From assembly GCA_041477815.1 (NCBI GenBank), contig JBGOUV010000426.1, positions 1 to 5,716 on the forward strand: 5,716 bases of DNA, read 5' to 3'. This document shows, piece by piece, positions 1 to 5,303 of the stretch (position 1 is its first letter; each line of letters opens with the position of its first letter). This DNA comes from JBGOUV01 sp041477815. GTDB taxonomy: Bacteria > Acidobacteriota > Terriglobia > Bryobacterales > JACQDG01. The position numbers and the translations under genes were made by a program. The notes beneath the pieces are model-generated. The model was not told the DNA's origin. It did no database searches and saw only the letters and a list, made by a program, of their open reading frames with translations.

Positions 1-1387
1 AGTCGGTATCCGGGGCGTCGGAGGCCGCGTGCAGCACCACCTTCACCGGTCCGGTCACGTCCAGCGGCTGGTCCAGGAAATCGGAGGTGTAGACCAGAAC
101 GTCATTCCGGGTCTCCACGGGGCGTTGGTCGACCGGACCGGCCGGCGTCGGCGCCCCGCAGCAGTTATTGCCGCCGATGCTGGGGACGGGGTTCTCCGGG
201 TCATACTGATACCGTGCCGGCGGAGCGTCTCCGGCCGGCGGCTCCCAGGCCAGGCGCCCCTCCCCCCGGACGCTGTTGGGCTTCCCCGCGCTGTGGAAGT
301 AGAGTTTCCGATACTCGGTCCGCTCCAGCGGGTACCGGCTCTCGCCGCGCCACCGGTTGACCCCCATGGTGTAGAGCTTCACCGGCGGCTCTTGGTCGAA
401 GCCGTTGTCCATGCCCTTAAGCCAGTGGTCGTACCAGCGCAGCTCCACGGACTGAGGATCCACCTCGGCCTCGGGCCCGAAGTCGAGGTCGCCGTACTTG
501 CGGGTCGGCCCGTGCCCCCACGGCCCGATCACCATCCGCCGCGCTCCCTTCACCCCCTGGTACCCGTGCAGGGTCCCCTGCACCAGGATGTCGAACCATC
601 CGCCGAAGGTATGGACCGGGATCTTGATACGGTCGAAGACCTCCTCGGCGCTGGCGGCCTTCCAGTAGTCGTCGTAGTCGGGATGCCGCAGCCAGTCGTC
701 GTAGAACGCGGCTTTGCGCCCGGCAAGCTGCGGCATCTCGCGGAGAGGCAGATGCCACAGAAGCCGCTCGAAGCTGAGCGCCTCGGGCTCGCCCGGTGTG
801 GTGTGCAGGCCGATGTTCTGCATGATGCGAGACTCCTGCCGCACCGGACCCCACCCAAAGGCCAGCGACAACCGGAACGCCCCGTTCAACGTAATCGTGT
901 CGTGATAGAGACTAGTCGACGAGAGGTTCGGGAAGATCGCCGTCAGGCTGGGCGGCGTCTTCATGGCCGCCTGCCACTGCACGTGCCCCAGGTAGGACGC
1001 GCCCTGCATCCCGACCTTCCCATTCGACCAGCTCTGCCGCGCCGCCCACTCGATGGTGTCGTAGCCGTCGTTCTGCTCCAGGAGAAACGGATTCCACTCT
1101 CCCCCCGACTCATGCCGCCCGCGCACGTCCTGGAACACGAATACATACCCGCGCCGCGCGAAGAACACCGCCGGGACGTAGGCCGACGGGGCCCGCTCGG
1201 TGCTGTACGGCGTCCGCGACACCAGCACCGGATGCTTCCCCTCGCCGGTCGGCCGGTAGACGTCGGCGTAGAGCACCACCCCGTCGCGCATCCGCACGGG
1301 GACGCGGTTCTCGATCGTGATGTCGTTGGAGGGAGGGCGCGGCGGGGGGAAGACGACGGCGAGGAGGGCGAGGATGCCGAGATGCAT
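1..1387 (-). CDS. CocE/NonD family serine hydrolase (peptidase S15-like), C-terminus cut by window edge
   Basis: An alpha/beta-hydrolase of the cocaine esterase / X-Pro dipeptidyl-peptidase group, which cleaves esters or amides through a Ser-Asp-His triad. The translation shows the family landmarks in order: R-M-R-D-G-V near residue 31-37, QDVRGRHESGGEW (86-98), the nucleophile elbow GMQGASYLG with Ser131, GGWFD with Asp266, and GPWGHG with His292. These spacings resemble cocaine esterase (Ser117/Asp259/His287). From about residue 335 the beta-sandwich C-terminal domain begins (LYTMGVNRW, then PVDQRPVETRNDVLVY), and 462 residues are visible. The ATG at 1387 is chosen because an in-frame TAG lies 12 bases upstream; no strong ribosome site is seen. 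The first 13 residues are hydrophobic but carry no basic residue, so export is possible but unproven. It follows the retropepsin-like gene by 30 bases and may be read through from it. The natural substrate cannot be told. Roughly the last 100-150 residues should lie outside the window. Confidence 0.93.
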   Translation of the reverse strand, partial: MHLGILALLAVVFPPPRPPSNDITIENRVPVRMRDGVVLYADVYRPTGEGKHPVLVSRTPYSTERAPSAYVPAVFFARRGYVFVFQDVRGRHESGGEWNPFLLEQNDGYDTIEWAARQSWSNGKVGMQGASYLGHVQWQAAMKTPPSLTAIFPNLSSTSLYHDTITLNGAFRLSLAFGWGPVRQESRIMQNIGLHTTPGEPEALSFERLLWHLPLREMPQLAGRKAAFYDDWLRHPDYDDYWKAASAEEVFDRIKIPVHTFGGWFDILVQGTLHGYQGVKGARRMVIGPWGHGPTRKYGDLDFGPEAEVDPQSVELRWYDHWLKGMDNGFDQEPPVKLYTMGVNRWRGESRYPLERTEYRKLYFHSAGKPNSVRGEGRLAWEPPAGDAPPARYQYDPENPVPSIGGNNCCGAPTPAGPVDQRPVETRNDVLVYTSDFLDQPLDVTGPVKVVLHAASDAPDTD

Positions 1388-1417
1388 AGCGTCACTCTAG
1401 CAGAAAGGGCCGTCGAG

Positions 1418-1825
1418 CTACGCTTCGTCGTAAGCGCTCAGGTAGAGCGTTGAGTCATGGTGCACCACAGCCAGCCGGATTCGGTCCAGCCATCCCAGAC
1501 GTCCGACTATGTTCTTCCTGATTGCAGCATCCTCAAAGAAGTAAACGACGGAGTCGAACTCAATCCCCAGCACCTCCAGAGATACGGTGTGGGCGTAGGC
1601 CGTAAAGCTGCTGTTGGCTGTTTGGAAAGGGGTTGGCGTCCCCGCCTCCGCCTCGATAGACAGCGCCTCCGCATACTCTCGGTCAAAAAGACAAAAGTCG
1701 GCCCCGGTGTCCACCGTGGCCAGAACCTCCACTCGCTGTTCTCCGGACCTCAGGATCAACGGAACAGTGATGGCTGGGGAGCTGTAAACGTATCGCTGGC
1801 GAAAGCTTGACAGTTGGAAGGCCAC
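1418..1825 (-). CDS. Small retropepsin-like aspartic protease (clan AA)
   Basis: A 135-residue protein with the hallmarks of bacterial retropepsin-like domains. A beta-rich N-terminus leads to the active-site loop ATVDTGADFCLF (catalytic Asp39, D-T-G-A at 39-42). A middle part follows (LEVLGIEFDSVVYFF), then the C-terminal IVGRLGWLDRIRL (106-118), equivalent to the psi-loop 'ILGR' element after which retropepsins close. Only one DTG is present, so by analogy with retroviral proteases it would need to dimerise to build an active site (inference). There is no signal peptide or membrane segment, so it is probably cytoplasmic. The start is GTG, three bases after the DUF5678-like stop codon. A GGTGAG stretch that contains that stop could serve as the ribosome site, suggesting translational coupling. 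Third-position G/C is about 69% (93 of 135 codons by hand), clearly lower than in the flanking hydrolase gene. The target is unknown; it may also be a non-proteolytic member of the fold. Confidence 0.88.
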   Translation of the reverse strand: MAFQLSSFRQRYVYSSPAITVPLILRSGEQRVEVLATVDTGADFCLFDREYAEALSIEAEAGTPTPFQTANSSFTAYAHTVSLEVLGIEFDSVVYFFEDAAIRKNIVGRLGWLDRIRLAVVHHDSTLYLSAYDEA

Positions 1826-1828
1826 GTC

Positions 1829-2233
1829 TCACCAACCGGCAAAGGGAGCATCTGATGGGATGGGAACACGCACCACTAGCGGCTGATGGTACCCCAGCTT
1901 TTTGGCGCGGTTGATTACCTCTCGTGCACTCGTCCCCGACGCCACCGGCCCTGTCCCCTCCAGTGCCACCCAGCGGCCTGCATACTCAGGCCCGGCCTCT
2001 CGCAACCATTCCTGTTCCAAGGTTCTGGGGTTGAACGCAGGCGGCTGAGCAGCCCGGTGGTGGGTTGGCATGCCCCGACGGGTTCTCACCAATGCCGCAG
2101 CCGAAACGGTTACGCCACGCTTCCGCAGCCTTGTCTTGCCCACGGCGCGCCAGCGTCTTCCCAGCTTCCGGCCGCTTGGTCTTCCACCGGGGAGGGTCAG
2201 TTTGGCATAGCTCCCCAAGCTTATGCTGCGCAT
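1829..2233 (-). CDS. DUF5678-like small protein, start uncertain
   Basis: The last 65 or so residues match the pattern I associate with DUF5678 proteins: EQEWLREAGPEYAGRWVALEG (73-93, partly tryptophan/tyrosine rich), then VASGTSAREVINRAKKLG (97-114), then PLVVRVPIPSDAPFAGW at the end. The molecular function of this family is unknown. Such genes are often found beside retropepsin-like ones, as here (from memory, not checked). The start is a choice. The ATG at 2233 overlaps the end of the upstream gene by 13 bases and has a GGAG 11 bases ahead of it, but the first 54 residues look unlike the family: 16 Arg/Lys, no acidic residue and several rare-type codons (AGA, AGG, ATA). The ATG at 2071 would give an 80-residue protein of more usual size but lacks a clear ribosome site. 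The stop is secure. Third-position G/C is about 66% over the whole frame, similar in both halves. Confidence 0.72.
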   Translation of the reverse strand: MRSISLGSYAKLTLPGGRPSGRKLGRRWRAVGKTRLRKRGVTVSAAALVRTRRGMPTHHRAAQPPAFNPRTLEQEWLREAGPEYAGRWVALEGTGPVASGTSAREVINRAKKLGYHQPLVVRVPIPSDAPFAGW

Positions 2234-2886
2234 TCGATCTCCAGGTGTTCCAGCAGTTCCAGCAGTCTGTTCCAGGCTGACGCCAACACCGCACGCGGCT
2301 CTACGGCTTCGCCTTCAAAAACGATCATCGCGCTTACCGACAAGCCGCCTGGCACGAGCGCCGAACGGTTCAGGACAAGATTGGATTCTCCGTAGCCGCA
2401 AGGGGGCTCTGCCGGTAAGTAGAATACGACCGCCGACTCAGTGCCCTTGGGCAGCACGGAAGGCGGCGGCGCCCAGCGATCCAGCATCGGCTGGTACCCA
2501 CCATCCAGGATCTCCGAGTCCATCTCAAACGACAGCGTCTGCCGCCTGACGCTCCCCGGTTGACCAAGGCCCACGGCCTTCCACGCGGCCTCCACCACCT
2601 CCGAGTGGGTTTGGATTCCCACCGGAGTGAGATCCGTAAAAGAGAGTTCCAAGCGGTCGGCCTTCACCGTCAGGCGGGCGTCCCTTTGATCAAGGTCGCA
2701 GGAGATTCCGCGCTCGGCTGGGTCGCCTTCGTCGAAAGCCAAATCCTCGATCGTGACCCCCAGCGGCTCCAGCCCGATCAACAGGCCGTCGCATAGAGCC
2801 CCCGGCGCATCCAGCACGCCCGAAGCAAGGCGGGAGAATATCGCTTCGTAGGTCAGTTCCAGCCTTTCCATTCGCAACCGGGTCAT
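2221..2886 (-). CDS. Hypothetical protein of unknown function, 221 residues
   Basis: I do not recognise this protein. It is soluble, mildly acidic and without signal peptide, membrane segment or obvious catalytic motif. A possible layout is an N-terminal alpha/beta part (residues 6-90) with two similar beta-hairpin-like stretches (DARLTVKADRLELSF 69-83 and QTLSFEMDSEI 116-126). A proline-rich linker (139-147) and a beta-rich part with FYLPAE and SNLVLNRSAL (155-177) follow. It ends in a Leu/Glu-rich helix, WNRLLELLEHLEIE (205-218). The arrangement faintly recalls the TIGR04255 family of orphan proteins, but I would not assign it. The ATG at 2886 is chosen over the ATG at 2913 because it has GGAG six bases upstream, whereas 2913 sits directly on an AT-rich possible promoter element with no ribosome site. 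It appears to be the first gene of the tight three-gene cassette with the DUF5678-like and retropepsin-like genes. Confidence 0.78.
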   Translation of the reverse strand: MTRLRMERLELTYEAIFSRLASGVLDAPGALCDGLLIGLEPLGVTIEDLAFDEGDPAERGISCDLDQRDARLTVKADRLELSFTDLTPVGIQTHSEVVEAAWKAVGLGQPGSVRRQTLSFEMDSEILDGGYQPMLDRWAPPPSVLPKGTESAVVFYLPAEPPCGYGESNLVLNRSALVPGGLSVSAMIVFEGEAVEPRAVLASAWNRLLELLEHLEIECAA

Positions 2887-2910
2887 GGTCGACTCCGCTT
2901 TGACTACAAC

Positions 2911-2920
2911 CATTGTATAA
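2911..2920 (-). promoter_or_regulatory. Possible -10 element upstream of the hypothetical/DUF5678/retropepsin cassette
   Basis: On the minus strand the sequence TTATACAATG (2920 down to 2911) contains TATACA and TACAAT, both close to the bacterial -10 consensus. It is the only AT-rich patch in the 65-base gap behind the amidohydrolase gene. It lies about 27-33 bases ahead of the preferred start at 2886, leaving room for a short leader with the GGAG site. No convincing -35 hexamer sits 16-18 bases further upstream, so this is a weak call; the cassette could equally be read through from the amidohydrolase. Confidence 0.3.
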
Positions 2921-2951
2921 GAGTGTCAGCCGGGACGTGGTGCTCACCGCC

Positions 2952-4136
2952 TCAAGCCGTCTCTTCGATCCGCCGGAATACTTCCCGGTCGCACTCCTGG
3001 AGCGGGCGCAGCCGCACCGCCGCCGGCTCCACCCACCTGCCCTCCCGCATCACCAGGCGAGGGGTGATCCGGCGCGCGGCCTTAGCTGTCTGCAAGTGCG
3101 TATCCTGGAGCAGAAACTCCCCCTCCTCCAGCGAAAACACGAGCAGGTCGGCCTGGGCCCCCGGACGCAGCGTCCCGATCTCGCCTTCGCGCCCCAGGAC
3201 GCGGGCCGGGGCGCAGGTGGTTTTCGCCACTACATCGGCCAGCGACATCCCCAGGTGCAGGAATTTGGACATCACGGTGGGCAGATCGAAGGCAAAGCGC
3301 TCTACCGAGTAGCGGTGCAGATCGGTGGAGATGGTATCGGGATAGAAGAACTGCTCGAAGGCCTGGCGGGCGGTATTCCAGGAGAAGCTCCCGCAGCCGT
3401 GTCCGACGTCGAACACCACGCCGTTGGCCCGCGCCTCGCGCGCCTCGGGCAGGAGCAGGTCCTCCAGCAGCAGGCCGTCGCCGCGTCCCTGGTAACAATG
3501 CGTGAGGATGTCCCCCGGCCGCAGCCGGCGCAGGATCTCGGGCGTCTCGGCCCCCCGGCTGATGTGGACCATCACCGGCGCGCGCCGGCCCGACGCCGCC
3601 TCCAGCGCCCGTCCCAGCGCGGGCAATCCATTCGCGCCCGACATCGCCGAGCCAATTCGAACCTTCACCCCCACCAGCAGCGCCGGATGAGCATCCAGCA
3701 GCTCGGCGGTCTCCACGGGCCGGGCGTAGCGCAGGTCCTCCAACTCGCCGGCGAACGGCGTAGGTATTCCTATCGCCGCAATGTTGAGGAATGCCAGCAC
3801 CCGCAGCGGGGCGTTCTCGATCCGGGTCCGCCGGAACTCCTCGAAGTTCACGAACCCGGTGGTGCCGGCGTCGACCACCGTGGTGACGCCGTGGTTCAGG
3901 CAGATCGCCGGATCGATGCCGAAGGCGCTGCCCTCGTACCAGTGACCGTGCAGATCGACCAGCCCCGGACACAGATAGAGGCCCCCCAGGTCCCGCTCCG
4001 GGCACTCCGGCGGCGCCTCGAGCCGCGGACCCACGGCCGCAATCCGGCCGCCCGCCACCGCTACGTCGGCCACCCGGTCCATCCCCTGCGAGGGATCGAG
4101 GACCCGGCCACGGCGAAGAATCAGATCGTAGCTCAC
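2952..4136 (-). CDS. Amidohydrolase/deacetylase family metallohydrolase (cog3964-like)
   Basis: A 394-residue amidohydrolase-superfamily TIM-barrel enzyme that fits the cog3964 group, whose characterised members (Atu3266, Oant2987) deacetylate acetyl-(R)-mandelate and related compounds. Counting from the chosen start, the metal ligands are readable: H-x-H in VDLHGHWYEG (His63, His65), Lys158 in GVKVRIG as the probable carboxylated bridging lysine, His191 in MVHIS, His213 in DILTHCYQG, His246 in DVGHGCGSF, and Asp272 in ISTDLH as the catalytic acid/base. Further family signatures are GVTTVVDAGTTG, MSKFLHLGM and GTLRPGAQADLLVF near the C-terminal beta-sandwich. The GTG at 4136 is preferred because it yields VSYDLILRRGRVLDPSQG, the typical N-terminus; another GTG at 4157 would add seven atypical residues. 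The enzyme is cytoplasmic by appearance. The substrate is not determinable: N-acyl amino acid, acetyl ester, or dihydroorotase/hydantoinase-like chemistry are alternatives. It lies 65 bases ahead of the three-gene cassette. Confidence 0.93.
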   Translation of the reverse strand: MSYDLILRRGRVLDPSQGMDRVADVAVAGGRIAAVGPRLEAPPECPERDLGGLYLCPGLVDLHGHWYEGSAFGIDPAICLNHGVTTVVDAGTTGFVNFEEFRRTRIENAPLRVLAFLNIAAIGIPTPFAGELEDLRYARPVETAELLDAHPALLVGVKVRIGSAMSGANGLPALGRALEAASGRRAPVMVHISRGAETPEILRRLRPGDILTHCYQGRGDGLLLEDLLLPEAREARANGVVFDVGHGCGSFSWNTARQAFEQFFYPDTISTDLHRYSVERFAFDLPTVMSKFLHLGMSLADVVAKTTCAPARVLGREGEIGTLRPGAQADLLVFSLEEGEFLLQDTHLQTAKAARRITPRLVMREGRWVEPAAVRLRPLQECDREVFRRIEETA

Positions 4137-4221
4137 GAACCCACGGTAGCACCTCACGGTCGCGGTTCGGCGCTAAGGAAGCCCCGTTAGGCCCCGATCC
4201 GCGCCCACTGGCTGCAATCTC

Positions 4222-4250
4222 TTGCCCCCTCCGCTCCCCTATGCTGTAAT
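4222..4250 (+). promoter_or_regulatory. Candidate sigma-70-type promoter for the radical SAM gene
   Basis: In the divergent spacer, TTGCCC (4222-4227) and TGTAAT (4245-4250) are separated by 17 bases and match the -35 and -10 consensus at 4 of 6 and 5 of 6 positions. The -10 ends only three bases before the annotated ATG at 4254. Transcription from it would therefore begin at about 4256-4258, just inside that start codon. Either the promoter is fortuitous, or translation really begins at the in-frame ATG at 4275. Confidence 0.3.
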
Positions 4251-4253
4251 CAA

Positions 4254-5303
4254 ATGTTCACTTTACGCCCTAAGATGACCCTGTCTACCCGAATCCGCCG
4301 CCGGGCCTTGGCCATGCACCGCCGCTACCGCGAGTGGCGCATGATCGCGAAGGGCTTGGCCGACCGGGATCATCCCCTCCTCGCGCACCTCATCCCCATC
4401 CGCCGCTGCAACCTCGATTGCACCTATTGCAATGAATACGACCGGGTTTCGCCCCCGGTGCCGATCGAGACCCTCCACCGCCGGATCGACAAGTTAGCCG
4501 CGCTGGGGACCACCGTCATCACCATCTCCGGCGGCGAGCCCCTGCTCCACCCCGAGCTGGACGAAGTGGTGCGGCGCATCCGTCATCACGGCATGATGGC
4601 CGGCCTGATCACCAACGGCTACCTGCTCACCGCCGAGCGTATCCAGTGCCTCAATCAGGCCGGCCTCGAGCACCTGCAGATCTCCATCGACAACGTCACG
4701 CCCGACGATGTCTCCAAGAAGAGCCTGAAGGTCCTCGACAAGAAGCTGCAGCTCCTGGCCGAGCACGCCGAGTTCCACGTGAACATCAACTCCGTGGTCG
4801 GCGGCGGGATCCATAACCCCGAGGACGCCCTGGTGGTGGCGCATCGCGCCCTCGCTTTAGGCCTTACCTCTACCGTAGGCATTATTCACGATGCGGAAGG
4901 CCAGCTCCGCCCCCTGAGCGAGGTCGAGCGCCGCATCTACCACACCATCAAGGCCCTGGGCAAGGCCAGCTACGCCCGCGTGAATCATTTCCAGGACAAC
5001 ATCGCCAACGGCCAGCCCAACCACTGGCGCTGCCGGTCCGGCGGGCGGTATCTCTACATCTGCGAGAAGGGCCTGGTCCACTACTGCTCGCAGCAGCGCG
5101 GCTATCCCGCCGTCCCCCTGGAGCAGTACACCACGGAAGACGTTCGCCGCGAGTATTACACCAAGAAGGAATGCGCCCCCTACTGCACGGTGTCCTGCGT
5201 GCAGCAGGTGGCCACGGTCGATTTCTGGCGCGACCCCCAAACCCTCGAAGGCCCGCGGCTGGTAACGAATCCTCTGGTCCAGATTAGCAGCGCGGCGGAG
5301 TAG
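4254..5303 (+). CDS. Radical SAM protein with a cysteine-rich, SPASM-like C-terminus
   Basis: A 349-residue radical S-adenosylmethionine enzyme. The N-terminal 40 residues are basic and helical. The 4Fe-4S cluster that cleaves SAM is bound by RRCNLDCTYCN (Cys52, Cys56, Cys59, the CX3CX2C motif). SGGEPLLHP (92-100) is the SAM amino-group binding GGEP motif, LITNGYLL (118-125) and LQISIDN (141-147) are further barrel strands. The C-terminal part has six more cysteines at 260, 270, 278, 307, 311 and 315 (spacing CX9CX7C and CX3CX3C), like the auxiliary Fe-S cluster domains (SPASM/twitch) of peptide-modifying and other dehydrogenating enzymes; the spacing is not canonical SPASM. No precursor-peptide gene is visible next to it, so the substrate is open. 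The ATG at 4254 is the first in frame, with no ribosome site; the ATG at 4275 is an alternative. Third-position G/C is about 87% in the first 100 codons, as expected for a resident gene. Confidence 0.93.
   Translation: MFTLRPKMTLSTRIRRRALAMHRRYREWRMIAKGLADRDHPLLAHLIPIRRCNLDCTYCNEYDRVSPPVPIETLHRRIDKLAALGTTVITISGGEPLLHPELDEVVRRIRHHGMMAGLITNGYLLTAERIQCLNQAGLEHLQISIDNVTPDDVSKKSLKVLDKKLQLLAEHAEFHVNINSVVGGGIHNPEDALVVAHRALALGLTSTVGIIHDAEGQLRPLSEVERRIYHTIKALGKASYARVNHFQDNIANGQPNHWRCRSGGRYLYICEKGLVHYCSQQRGYPAVPLEQYTTEDVRREYYTKKECAPYCTVSCVQQVATVDFWRDPQTLEGPRLVTNPLVQISSAAE

Noticed and set aside
29..1453. Long open frame of 474 codons on the plus strand opposite the CocE hydrolase
   Set aside because: It is an antisense shadow. 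The opposite strand encodes a protein with an intact catalytic triad and family motifs, while this product is Arg/Pro/His-rich without any recognisable domain, as expected for the complement of GC3-rich coding DNA.
1986..2294. Alternative minus-strand frame across the DUF5678-like gene
   Set aside because: It overlaps both well-supported neighbours in another frame and its product has no family features; mentioned only as a possible frameshift remnant for 2072-2220.
2939..2948. Short inverted repeat GGTG-CT-CACC just behind the amidohydrolase stop
   Set aside because: Four-base arms with a two-base loop and no T-run; too small to be a terminator or an operator with any confidence.
2913..4190. 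Open frame of 425 codons on the plus strand opposite the amidohydrolase
   Set aside because: Low-complexity Arg/Pro/Gln-rich translation with no motif; the minus strand carries all metal ligands of a known family.
4137..4253. Promoter for the amidohydrolase in the divergent spacer
   Set aside because: TTGATT and TTGCAG stretches exist on the minus strand, but no -10-like hexamer lies at 16-18 bases from either, so no promoter is called.
4494..4844. Minus-strand open frame opposite the radical SAM gene
   Set aside because: Antisense to the conserved GGEP and barrel-strand region; a coding shadow.
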